64,000 nt of DNA from Acidobacteriota bacterium (GTDB lineage: Bacteria > Acidobacteriota > Terriglobia > Bryobacterales > Bryobacteraceae). Both the position numbers and the translations under genes were made by a program. Shown here piece by piece: positions 56,114 to 64,000 of this stretch. Below the pieces are notes generated by a model that saw only the letters and a list, made by a program, of their open reading frames with translations, had not been told where the DNA came from and did no database searches. The stretch lies in the NCBI GenBank assembly GCA_025352795.1, contig JANXSF010000102.1, positions 62,001 through 126,000 on the forward strand, given 5' to 3'. How positions within the stretch are numbered: the first letter of the stretch is position 1; the number at the start of each line of letters is the position of its first letter.

Positions 56114-59100
56114 TTAATTCCCTGCCCCAGCAGCCAAAGCAGGGCGGTTTTTCTGTCTTGCTTCATTCCCTACCAAACGCAAACTGCGCAGCAGGGCAGG
56201 CCAATCTTCCAAATGAGTGGCGAAAATCTTCTCAACAGTGAGACGGGTCCAATCGGGAATTGCGGTATTTAATTGCGAAGGAACCATGTACATTTCGTCG
56301 GCAAGGAACGCGTAGTACAGCAGATTCGATTCCCAGCTTTCCGCCAGAATCCGGCTGGAATATCCCATCAAAGTTGGGAACGTCCGAAGTTCCAAAAGCT
56401 CTGGTCGATAGCTATTGGTAAGAGTAGGTTTGGGCGTTCCAAAAGCGCGGGACAGCAGCTCTGGCTTTACAGAGGCACCTTCTTCCTTTTCAATCCGTCG
56501 CAATTCATCAGGAATGGTCCCTGAGTAGGAACTGTTCTTTCCGTTATAGAGTCTCGATAGGGAATAGCTTTCCGCTGGGGTGACGTTTTCCCTGGCCTCT
56601 GCCAGACGACCTTCACCCAACAGTTGCGAAACTTTTCGAGCTCTGGCGGGCGCGGCATAGCCCAGCAAAATCCCCCCCACTTGCTTGCGAACCTCTTCGT
56701 TCATCGTGGATTCTGCCAACAGTGAATCAGCATTGCGCAGATGAAGGGCAACATAGTGCATTTGTACTGGAGAAACATTCCACCAGCGCGGGACCTTTGC
56801 AGATTGCATCATTTGCGGAACCAAATCGCCCCATATCAGTGCCTGTTCACGGGAAGGAATCAGAAAGTTCTGTTCGGCTTCGGCAATGGCGTAAGGCAAA
56901 CCAGCCAGCGAACCGACCAGCCGACCACCAGCGCTAGCAGGCCATCCAGTGCCCACAACTTCTGTGGTTTTCCAAGTAGCTACTGAACCTTGCATGCCAA
57001 TAAAATCGTGGCTGCGCACAAAAATCGGATTCGTGAAAATGATTTGCCCACCAGGCGGAGCGTAGTGGGCATAAACCAATCCCACCATCGAATCTCGAAG
57101 TATGGGAAGAAGGCTGGCCCGGACATCAGCCAGCTTACCGGCATCAGTCCCAGCTTTTTCCGCCAAGCTTTTCAGATTAATTTTGCGTTGATTTTCAATG
57201 TGCCGTTCTGTCCAGTAGCCAAACAGAAGAGCGTTCTTTTCCACGCCACTCAGCCCGGCACGGGGCAACTGCACTTCACTCAAACGGGCTCCCACGCGGC
57301 TGACAATGGCGGCATCCAACTTGCCACCCTTGCCCACTTCTTCCAAATGATCGGCAAGCGCTAAAATACTTTCCACAGAAATCAGCTTTTGCGCATCGAA
57401 CACGCGGATGAACTGCTGCTGCATCAAGGTCTGAGTTTCTGTATCGGTGGTCTTCGCTGATCCGGTCAACAAATCCACTAAGCGGTCCTGTGCATTTCCA
57501 ACACCACCAGCCAATTTCAACAGCCCGCGAAGTCCACCAGCACTAGCCTCAAACACTTCCTTTTGAGTCTTGGCTTTTGTGAATGGATCAAGAACAGACT
57601 TCAACGCCGCATCGGCTTGGGCATCTGGAATGGAGCCTTGTCGCACAAAAATCTGCCACATGGCGACTAGTGACTGCATACTTCCAGCAGCATCGGCGCG
57701 CACACCCTGGTCACGAATCGAAGTAATTGTCTGAATCACATCCAGAAACTCTGTGACCGTGGAATCCTTTATAGCACCGGTTTCATTGATGACGGCGTAT
57801 TGCGGACCATGGCTGCGATATTCCCTAACCAACCGGTCCACTGTTTCCTTAGACAACGGTTCTGAACGGCCGCGATTCATATCGCTCAGCGCCATGAACA
57901 TCTTCAACGGTTCGTTCTCAACAGCTTTGCGGCACAGGGCAAACATGGCTTCAATCACATCGTCCACGTCTTTCCAACCAGCGGCTGATTTGGTTAATTT
58001 GCTATCGTACTTTCCGTGCGGATGTTTCAGGAAAAGCTCTCGCCAGGTTTCTACTGCACCTGGCATATGAGGCTTGCCATTGCTATCCATCCGCATACGA
58101 GTAGTTAGCAGCATCAGGTCAGTGCTGGCACGAAACACAGGTCGAGCTGGACCGGGGCTGGTTACTTTACCTTTTAATGCGGCGTAGAAGCGCTTCATGC
58201 GGGCACCGTCGGTAAGATACTCACGCAGGCCTGGGCTGGATATGCGCAATAAGGAATCAAAGTAGCTGCAAAGCCAGCCATCGTCCTTCGATAGCAAACC
58301 TTCAAAAAACTTTTCTGGATTGCTCACCGACGCACCCACCATATCTGCCCAAGCTGCTTCCGATCGGGGAGCACCTGGAACGGCTGCCTTGCCATTTTCG
58401 ATATAGAACATGCCGCCATAAAAATCTAAAATGTGAGCCACTGATTTCAGCCGTTGCACTGGAGTAGCTTTGCGCATCCGCTCCGATGTTTCGCGATCCA
58501 GCTTGGCTAGACCCAGATAGAGTCGACACAATTGCGGATCGGACAAAAAGGAGTCAATGAATTCCTGATTCTGTTTATCTTTGGCCGACTGCCAGTATTC
58601 AGCGGCAAATAGGATAGGGATTTGAGTTGGACGGTAATCCACACTGAACGGGCGATTGGCGCGTAAGGCTTGTTCCAATTCAGCCAACGGGAATCCTGAA
58701 TCCACAGTGAGGAAGGCTTTCATGGCATTGACGGTTTCCAGAACAACTTCTGCACCGCAGCCGCCACGCATACGGTAACCAATAATTTTCAGCACTTCGC
58801 CGGTTAGGGAAGAATCGCATTGGTCAATTTGAATGACACGCTTTTCCCCAGCGAGTTTGGTTAGCTCACGGGCTTGCACCAGGTAACGATTGATGAGCTT
58901 CAAGTATTCCGTAGGTTCCAACGATTCGTTGCTTGAAGCCGCCTGATAGCCATTGGTGACAATGTTTCGGGCCAGGGCGGGCAATAATTCTTCAGGAGCC
59001 AAATCAGGAGAAAGTGCCGCCATACGTGCAAAAGATCGCAAGGGTCCAGGGATTTCAATATAGGATCCGACAGTAAGTACTGGCTTGGTGTAAACGGCTG

Positions 59101-59482
59101 GCGCAGTGAATCCAGAACCTCCAGATGCACGATAGGCGTCAAGGTGGGTGGTGGCTGCGCTAGTATCTCCGGCAAGAAGATTGAGAAGCACCAGACGCCG
59201 GGTTATAGTCTGCTTGTCTTGCTGGTCAGAACTAAGCGAATGCAGTTTCTCGTAAGATTTGCGAGCAGCAGCGTCGCCATGCCTGTCCAAAAATTCTGCG
59301 TAGGCCTTCCATGCGCCTACACTATTGGGGCTATTTTTGACGGAAGCTTCCAGCAGCTCACGAGCTCCGTTAGCTTCGCCGCGCTGCTTCAACTGCCAGG
59401 CTTGGGTGCCCAGGTCTTGGCCGCTGATGGACAAAACTGCGGCCATGAAGCAGATATAGAAACACTTCTGAGAGAATCGCAT
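56114..59482 (-). CDS. large secreted protein of unknown function (1122 aa)
   Basis: ATG 59482 has GGGAGG 6 bases upstream and gives a signal peptide (CFYICFMAAVLSISGQ). About 100 residues follow with TPR-like helices (GARELLEASVKNSPNSVGAW). The rest is long, helical and without recognisable motifs; LLPALARNIVTNGYQAAS and the C-terminal SSRILAESWESNLLYYAFLA are noted. It is co-transcribed with the VWA gene, which suggests a shared envelope role, unproven. The length and lack of named domains make it worth structure prediction. Confidence 0.8.
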   Translation of the reverse strand: MRFSQKCFYICFMAAVLSISGQDLGTQAWQLKQRGEANGARELLEASVKNSPNSVGAWKAYAEFLDRHGDAAARKSYEKLHSLSSDQQDKQTITRRLVLLNLLAGDTSAATTHLDAYRASGGSGFTAPAVYTKPVLTVGSYIEIPGPLRSFARMAALSPDLAPEELLPALARNIVTNGYQAASSNESLEPTEYLKLINRYLVQARELTKLAGEKRVIQIDQCDSSLTGEVLKIIGYRMRGGCGAEVVLETVNAMKAFLTVDSGFPLAELEQALRANRPFSVDYRPTQIPILFAAEYWQSAKDKQNQEFIDSFLSDPQLCRLYLGLAKLDRETSERMRKATPVQRLKSVAHILDFYGGMFYIENGKAAVPGAPRSEAAWADMVGASVSNPEKFFEGLLSKDDGWLCSYFDSLLRISSPGLREYLTDGARMKRFYAALKGKVTSPGPARPVFRASTDLMLLTTRMRMDSNGKPHMPGAVETWRELFLKHPHGKYDSKLTKSAAGWKDVDDVIEAMFALCRKAVENEPLKMFMALSDMNRGRSEPLSKETVDRLVREYRSHGPQYAVINETGAIKDSTVTEFLDVIQTITSIRDQGVRADAAGSMQSLVAMWQIFVRQGSIPDAQADAALKSVLDPFTKAKTQKEVFEASAGGLRGLLKLAGGVGNAQDRLVDLLTGSAKTTDTETQTLMQQQFIRVFDAQKLISVESILALADHLEEVGKGGKLDAAIVSRVGARLSEVQLPRAGLSGVEKNALLFGYWTERHIENQRKINLKSLAEKAGTDAGKLADVRASLLPILRDSMVGLVYAHYAPPGGQIIFTNPIFVRSHDFIGMQGSVATWKTTEVVGTGWPASAGGRLVGSLAGLPYAIAEAEQNFLIPSREQALIWGDLVPQMMQSAKVPRWWNVSPVQMHYVALHLRNADSLLAESTMNEEVRKQVGGILLGYAAPARARKVSQLLGEGRLAEARENVTPAESYSLSRLYNGKNSSYSGTIPDELRRIEKEEGASVKPELLSRAFGTPKPTLTNSYRPELLELRTFPTLMGYSSRILAESWESNLLYYAFLADEMYMVPSQLNTAIPDWTRLTVEKIFATHLEDWPALLRSLRLVGNEARQKNRPALAAGAGN

Positions 59483-59646
59483 CGATCGCCTCCCTCGGCT
59501 TTGAGGTTTCACTACTCTACCAGATCTGCTTTAGGTTAGCAGCTTGGACAGCAGCTGTTTTCGAACAGTTAACAAGAACAAGGCTGCGTTGCACTTGGTT
59601 AGTCAACGTTAAATAATTTGAAGCCAGAAGCCAGTTTCGGATTCTT

Positions 59647-59652
59647 TATAAT
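59647..59652 (+). promoter_or_regulatory. -10-like TATAAT upstream of sdhC
   Basis: TATAAT lies 50 bases before the ATG at 59703 and 8 bases before an in-frame TTG (59661). No good -35 is found at 16-18 bases. A TTCG-loop hairpin (CTGTT/AACAG, about 59554-59567) lies further upstream in this divergent region. Confidence 0.4.
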
Positions 59653-59702
59653 AGGGTTGTTTGGCAAGGATAAATCTGAAAGCCTTGTCTAACCAAATTT
59701 TC

Positions 59703-60419
59703 ATGGCTACATCAATCAATACTGCTGGCAAAAGTGCTGGCAATAGCATTCGGCGCGATCTGAGTTTTTACGACGCCACAATCGGAAAAAAGGCCGTAAT
59801 GGCCGCCACCGGAGTTATATTGTTCGGCTTTGTGCTGGTTCATTTGGTGGGTAATTTGCAGATTTTCCTGCCCCCAGACGCGAAAGGCATCTTCAAAATA
59901 GACGAGTACGGTAAATTCCTGCACAGCATGCCTGCCGTACTTTGGGGTGCTCGATCCGTTTTGATTGCCGCTGTGATGCTGCACATTTGGTCGTCTATTT
60001 CTTTGGCCAGAATGCAGCGTCGCGCCAGACCCACGGCATACGTTAAGAAAAATAATGCTCATTCCACTTATGCCAGCCGAACCATGATGTTGAGCGGTCC
60101 CATTGTCGCCTGCTTCATCATGTATCATTTGCTGCATTTCACCGGCGGGCAGGTGCATCCAAACTATATAGAAACCGCCGTCCATCATAACGTGATTCGA
60201 GGCTTGCAGGAATGGCCAGCAGCAATCTTCTATATCGTGGCCATAATGTTGTTGGGAACGCACCTGTACCATGGCCTGTGGAGCATGTTGCAGAGCCTGG
60301 GAGTGAGCCATCCAAGCTACACCCCCATGCTGAAAGCGTCTGCCAAAGTGTTTGCTTTTTTAATAGTTGTGGGCAATATTTCAATTCCAATTTCGATATT
60401 GCTCGGCATTGTGAAATAG
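59703..60419 (+). CDS. sdhC: succinate dehydrogenase/fumarate reductase cytochrome b subunit
   Basis: The 238-residue membrane anchor has YDATIGKKAVMAATGVILFG and VLVHLVGNLQIFL (heme-ligand His candidates), GPIVACFIMYHLLHFTGGQ and LGTHLYHGLWSMLQSLG, the five-helix b558 family layout. It binds heme and quinone in the SdhCAB complex. ATG at 59703 is used; a TTG at 59661 would add 14 residues and lies 8 nt after a TATAAT box. The family boundary does not settle it. Confidence 0.88.
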   Translation: MATSINTAGKSAGNSIRRDLSFYDATIGKKAVMAATGVILFGFVLVHLVGNLQIFLPPDAKGIFKIDEYGKFLHSMPAVLWGARSVLIAAVMLHIWSSISLARMQRRARPTAYVKKNNAHSTYASRTMMLSGPIVACFIMYHLLHFTGGQVHPNYIETAVHHNVIRGLQEWPAAIFYIVAIMLLGTHLYHGLWSMLQSLGVSHPSYTPMLKASAKVFAFLIVVGNISIPISILLGIVK

Positions 60420-62339
60420 GTGAGAATGCGACTGGATTCAAAGACACCCTCAGGTCCTGTAGAGAAGCGATGGGACAACTGTAAGTTTGAAAACAAGCTG
60501 GTGAACCCGGCCAACAAACGGAAATACTCTGTCATTGTTGTGGGCTCTGGGCTGGCAGGCGGTTCCGCTGCGGCCACGCTCGCTGAGCTTGGATACAACG
60601 TGAAATGCTTCTGCTTTCAAGATACGCCTCGACGCGCACATTCCATTGCCGCCCAAGGGGGCATCAACGCGGCGAAAAATTATCAGAATGATGGCGACAG
60701 CATTTACCGGCTTTTTTATGACACGGTAAAGGGCGGTGACTTCCGCGCACGCGAATCAAACGTGTACCGACTGGCCCAAATCAGCGTGAACATCGTTGAT
60801 CAATGCGTGGCGCAGGGCGTCCCCTTTGCTCGCGAATATGGCGGAACACTGGCCAACCGTTCATTTGGCGGCGCGCAAGTATCGCGAACCTTTTACGCCC
60901 GCGGTCAAACAGGGCAGCAACTACTGCTTGGAGCTTATTCTGCATTGTCCCGGCAAATTGGCGAGGGTCGTGTGGAGATGCATCCTCGAACAGAGATGCT
61001 GGATCTGATTGTGATTGATGGCAAAGCCCGTGGCATTGTCAGCCGCAACTTGATATCCGGACAAATCGAAATCCACCTGGCCGACGCCGTGGTGCTGGGG
61101 ACTGGCGGCTACGGCAACGTGTTTTATCTTTCCACCAATGCCAAGGGTTCCAACGCCACAGCCATTTGGCGAGCGCATAAACGCGGCGCCCTATTTGCCA
61201 ACCCCTGCTACACGCAAATTCATCCTACATGCATTCCAGTTAGTGGCGATTACCAATCGAAGTTGACGTTGATGAGCGAATCCCTGCGCAACGATGGTCG
61301 CATTTGGGTTCCGTTAAATAAGGGCGATAAGCGCGTGCCCGATCAGATTCCGGAAAGTGAACGGGATTATTATTTAGAGCGTCGCTACCCTAGTTTTGGA
61401 AACCTGGTTCCTCGTGATGTGGCCTCGCGCAACGCGAAGAATTGCTGTGATGAGGGCCGGGGCGTGGGCGAAACGGGCTTGGGCGTTTATCTGGATTTCG
61501 CCGAATCCATTCAACGGTTGGGTCAGCACGTGGTTCGCGAACGTTACGGAAACTTGTTCGAAATGTATGAGCGGATCACCGGCGAAGATCCTTACAAAGT
61601 TCCCATGCGCATCTATCCCGCTATCCACTATACGATGGGCGGGCTATGGGTGGACTATCAATTGCAAAGCACCATTCCAGGGCTGTTCGTGATCGGTGAA
61701 GCGAATTTTTCTGATCATGGAGCGAATCGTTTGGGGGCCAGCGCACTGATGCAAGGTCTGGCCGATGGCTACTTCATTCTGCCCTACACTCTGGGGAATT
61801 ATCTGGCGTCGAACAAGTTGGAAAAGGTGTCGACGGATCACCCCGATTGCAAGCAGGCTTTGGAGCAAGCAAGTGTGTCCACCAAAAAGCTGTTGGCGAT
61901 TAATGGGAAGCGTACCGTAGATAGTTTTCATCGCGAACTGGGCAAGATCATTTGGGACCATTGCGGCATGGCTCGCACTGGTGAAGGGTTGCGGGAGGCG
62001 TTGCAGCAAGTGCCTGCACTTCGTCAGGAATTTTGGAGCAACGTGAAAGTGGCCGGTGGACCAGAAGAATTCAATCAGTCTTTAGAAAAGGCCGGACGCG
62101 TGGCCGATTTCCTGGAGCTGGGCGAACTAATGTGTCGTGATGCACTGGAGCGTAACGAATCCTGCGGAGGCCACTTTCGTGAGGAGTATCAGACTCCCGA
62201 TGGGGAAGCGCTACGCAATGACGAAGAGTATAGTTACGTGGCCGCTTGGGAATGGAAGGGTCCGAATCAGGCACAAGAGTTGGTTAAAGAGCCATTGAAC
62301 TTCGAGTATGTGCATCCATCACAAAGGAGCTATAAGTAA
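60420..62339 (+). CDS. sdhA: succinate dehydrogenase/fumarate reductase flavoprotein subunit
   Basis: The 639-residue FAD subunit has [19 protein letters not shown], the flavinylation region [15 protein letters not shown] (His of RAHS), [16 protein letters not shown] and [19 protein letters not shown]. It oxidises succinate to fumarate or the reverse. The GTG at 60420 abuts the sdhC stop. An ATG at 60426 is an alternative. Same operon as sdhC and sdhB. Confidence 0.95.
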   Translation: MRMRLDSKTPSGPVEKRWDNCKFENKLVNPANKRKYSVIVVGSGLAGGSAAATLAELGYNVKCFCFQDTPRRAHSIAAQGGINAAKNYQNDGDSIYRLFYDTVKGGDFRARESNVYRLAQISVNIVDQCVAQGVPFAREYGGTLANRSFGGAQVSRTFYARGQTGQQLLLGAYSALSRQIGEGRVEMHPRTEMLDLIVIDGKARGIVSRNLISGQIEIHLADAVVLGTGGYGNVFYLSTNAKGSNATAIWRAHKRGALFANPCYTQIHPTCIPVSGDYQSKLTLMSESLRNDGRIWVPLNKGDKRVPDQIPESERDYYLERRYPSFGNLVPRDVASRNAKNCCDEGRGVGETGLGVYLDFAESIQRLGQHVVRERYGNLFEMYERITGEDPYKVPMRIYPAIHYTMGGLWVDYQLQSTIPGLFVIGEANFSDHGANRLGASALMQGLADGYFILPYTLGNYLASNKLEKVSTDHPDCKQALEQASVSTKKLLAINGKRTVDSFHRELGKIIWDHCGMARTGEGLREALQQVPALRQEFWSNVKVAGGPEEFNQSLEKAGRVADFLELGELMCRDALERNESCGGHFREEYQTPDGEALRNDEEYSYVAAWEWKGPNQAQELVKEPLNFEYVHPSQRSYK

Positions 62340-63110
62340 ATGAAACTGACGCTCCATATTTGGCGACAAAGGTCGACAAGCGAAAAGGGTCGCATGGTCA
62401 GTTATGAAATGGCCGACGCGAATGAGCACATGTCGTTCCTGGAAATGCTGGACGTGTTGAACGAACAGTTAATTGGGCGTGGTGACGATCCGGTGGCGTT
62501 CGATCATGATTGTCGCGAAGGCATTTGCGGAAGCTGTGGATTCATGATTAACGGCATCGCCCACGGGCCGCGATCCGGAACCACAATTTGTCAGTTGCAC
62601 ATGCGCCATTTCAAGAATGGCGACGAGCTATGGTTGGAACCTTGGCGCGCAACGGCGTTTCCAATCGTGAAAGATTTGGCAGTGAATCGCAGCGCGTTTG
62701 ACCGTATTATTCAAGCAGGCGGGTACATTACAACTCCAACGGGCAATGCGATTGATGGCAATGCGATTGCGATTCCGAAAGAAGATTCCGAAAGGGCGAT
62801 GGACGCAGCAGCTTGCATCGGATGCGGAGCCTGCGTGGCAGCATGTCCCAACGCATCGGCATCGTTATTCACCGGAGCAAAGATTTCGCACTTAGGATTG
62901 TTGCCGCAAGGTCAACCGGAACGGAACGGGCGGGCGTTGCGCATGGTGCAGATTGCGCAGGAAGAGACATTCGGCAACTGCACAAACATCGGCGAATGCG
63001 AGGCGGTGTGTCCGAAGAATATTTCCCTGGAAGTGATAGCGCGGATGAATCGCGATTTCTTGAGAGGGAGCTTTTTGTGGAGGTCGGGTAGTGGTGGGGA
63101 TGGTGGTTAG
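62340..63110 (+). CDS. sdhB: succinate dehydrogenase/fumarate reductase iron-sulfur subunit
   Basis: The 256-residue protein has the [2Fe-2S] ligands [17 protein letters not shown] and TICQLH, and two ferredoxin-type clusters in [14 protein letters not shown] and [15 protein letters not shown]. It carries electrons from FAD to quinone. It starts directly after the sdhA stop (TAAATG), with AAAGGAG upstream. Confidence 0.95.
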   Translation: MKLTLHIWRQRSTSEKGRMVSYEMADANEHMSFLEMLDVLNEQLIGRGDDPVAFDHDCREGICGSCGFMINGIAHGPRSGTTICQLHMRHFKNGDELWLEPWRATAFPIVKDLAVNRSAFDRIIQAGGYITTPTGNAIDGNAIAIPKEDSERAMDAAACIGCGACVAACPNASASLFTGAKISHLGLLPQGQPERNGRALRMVQIAQEETFGNCTNIGECEAVCPKNISLEVIARMNRDFLRGSFLWRSGSGGDGG

Positions 63111-63144
63111 GTAGACAGCTTCTAAACCCGATCTCAACGCAAAG

Positions 63145-63574
63145 TCATGCGGCTTCCCAGGGATTGAAAAAAGGGACACCTGCGCGCTCGAAATGAATTC
63201 GGTCTCGGCTCACAACAGTTAGACCATGATGCGCGGCTATCGCGGCAATGAGAAGATCGGGTTGCGAAAAAGTATGACCGGATTTTCGTCCATCTTCCAA
63301 TAAAAACGCGCCACTTAAGAAGGATGTCTTCGGTCACCGGCAAGGTGCGCTGAAGATCAAACATTGGGCGGACTTTTACAGTGAGCCAGTCTTGCAAAGC
63401 CGAGCGCTTGTGAGGATCGGAACTGAGCTCGATACTGTACCAAATTTCCGCCAAGCTCACAATACTGACATAGAGATCCGATAGCGGAGTCGCGGAAACG
63501 AAATTCAGAACCTTCCGTTCTGGATTGGGTTTGCGCAACTCCGAAATCACGTTGCTATCAAGCAACCACGCCAC
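63145..63574 (-). pseudogene. VapC-type PIN toxin, frameshifted in a CG repeat
   Basis: From GTG 63574 the frame gives MAWLLDSNVISELRKPNPER (D6), LAEIWYS (E43), and up to KWRV at about residue 90. Then the usual VapC ending is found in another frame: EDGRKSGHTFSQPDLLIAAI, TVVSRDRIHFERAGVPFFNP and stop at 63145-63147. Restoring two bases at the CGCG of 63307-63310 (as CGCGCG) joins the frames to a 143-residue protein. Without it, the third and fourth acidic residues (PDLL and SRD) are lost and the product ends at 63134 with an unrelated tail. Likely inactive, unless the shift is a sequencing error. Confidence 0.8.
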
Positions 63575-63804
63575 TAAAAAGCAACATCCCGCACCAATGG
63601 CGAAGGAACGCGAGATGGTTCGATATCGACTTCAGGATAAGGGCAAGTCTGCATAGCGGCGATCAATTCATCCCCGGTTCGGGGATCGGGCACGTCTGAA
63701 CTCAAAGCTGCGCGAATGAGATCTTCGGGACTCTTAAAGGAACCTGCCCGCATCCGCTGTTGGATCAACGCCTCAACGTCGGGGTTAGTGATTTCAATGG
63801 TCAT
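63574..63804 (-). CDS. VapB-like antitoxin (76 aa)
   Basis: ATG 63804 has GAGGAGG upstream and gives a protein whose early part (TIEITNPDVEALIQQRMRAG and SFKSPEDLIRAAL) matches the ribbon-helix-helix antitoxins that pair with VapC PIN toxins, such as the DUF2191 or VapB types. The C-terminal half (VPDPRTGDELIAAMQT onward) would bind the toxin. The stop overlaps the toxin GTG by one base (TAGTG). Confidence 0.85.
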   Translation of the reverse strand: MTIEITNPDVEALIQQRMRAGSFKSPEDLIRAALSSDVPDPRTGDELIAAMQTCPYPEVDIEPSRVPSPLVRDVAF

Positions 63805-63887
63805 GACTGGCCCTCCTCTTTCCACAATAACGTTTATTGCGTTTTCTGTCACGTTTTCAAGCACAGGCTGGATTGTTTAGTAGGTAT

Positions 63888-64000
63888 TCAACATTTTTTG
63901 GAGGGATGATAAAGCTTCACTTTGATTTCATGTTCATGCAAACGTGCTTGAGCCAGATCGTAGGCTGCTTGCATTCGTATCCAGATGTCAGGTGTTGCTC
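63888..64000 (-). CDS. HigA-type antitoxin, C-terminal part (cut by window edge)
   Basis: The minus-strand frame ending at 63888-63890 reads ATPDIWIRMQAAYDLAQARL and EHEIKVKLYHPSKKC. The phrase with W, QAAYDLAQA matches the end of HigA addiction-module antitoxins (XRE family). Only the last 36 residues are visible; the rest and a possible higB lie right of the window. The gap 63805-63887 shows nothing else. Confidence 0.7.
   Translation of the reverse strand, partial: ATPDIWIRMQAAYDLAQARLHEHEIKVKLYHPSKKC

Noticed and set aside
1-64000. CRISPR arrays, rRNA or tRNA genes, insertion sequences, prophage
   Set aside because: No regularly spaced repeats, no tRNA-like cloverleaf in the short gaps, and no transposase, integrase or phage structural genes were recognised.

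Overview
This 64-kb window is bacterial chromosome, almost fully coding, with GC near 52% by eye. It suggests a member of the Acidobacteriota, order Bryobacterales (Solibacter/Bryobacter relatives). Two signatures support this: a secreted protein ending in the Solibacter-type C-terminal domain (TIGR03437-like, 11830-14265) and a secreted von Willebrand protein of the acidobacterial VWFA type (TIGR03436-like, 55075-56082). A carboxypeptidase-regulatory-like surface protein and many secreted proteins of unknown function fit the same picture. The assignment rests on remembered family features, not on a search.

Layout: 1-7.3 kb holds a thioredoxin-domain YyaL protein cut by the left edge, an M20 dipeptidase, an XRE/S24-like regulator divergent from ubiX-pheA, and an HpnI-like glycosyltransferase behind thrS. 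9.3-14.3 kb has an ECF sigma/anti-sigma pair and two secreted proteins. 14.4-18.7 kb is a five-gene operon running leftward: mazG, a GNAT acyltransferase, an o-succinylbenzoate synthase/N-succinylamino-acid racemase, an EamA exporter and an SDR reductase. 18.7-25.1 kb carries argS, a metallo-beta-lactamase-fold protein, and cysS with a PLP sulfur enzyme and an orphan beta-class DNA methyltransferase. 25.1-27.6 kb is a pteridine operon with two tandem PTPS genes and folE. 27.7-31.9 kb runs from a thioredoxin-like protein and glcD to a TPR protein and two small secreted helical proteins. 31.9-39.5 kb has a Fic protein with its own operator-like repeats, then recO-glyQ-glyS-ppdK. 39.7-45.1 kb has an MFS/spermidine-synthase fusion and secreted proteins. 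45.1-46.0 kb is a toxin-antitoxin graveyard. 46.1-55.0 kb has yebC, ruvC, deoB, tpiA and a 1192-residue hybrid histidine kinase. 55.1-59.5 kb is a two-gene operon of secreted unknowns, followed by sdhCAB and, at the right edge, a second toxin-antitoxin cluster.

Most genes are housekeeping. The most unusual signals are these. (1) Two separate PIN-toxin/antitoxin pairs share a TAGTG junction; in both, the toxin is frameshifted and the antitoxin frame is open. (2) A PTPS-II-like gene sits in tandem with a paralogue that lacks the catalytic Cys. (3) A racemase-acyltransferase pair fits a D- to L-amino-acid salvage route. (4) Repeated half-sites sit over the fic start. (5) Several GTG/TTG starts without a Shine-Dalgarno lie 8-9 nt after a -10-like box, which suggests leaderless mRNAs. 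No rRNA, tRNA, CRISPR array or insertion sequence was seen. The longest stretches without an intact gene (45.1-45.4 kb and 10.5-10.75 kb) are described in the feature list.
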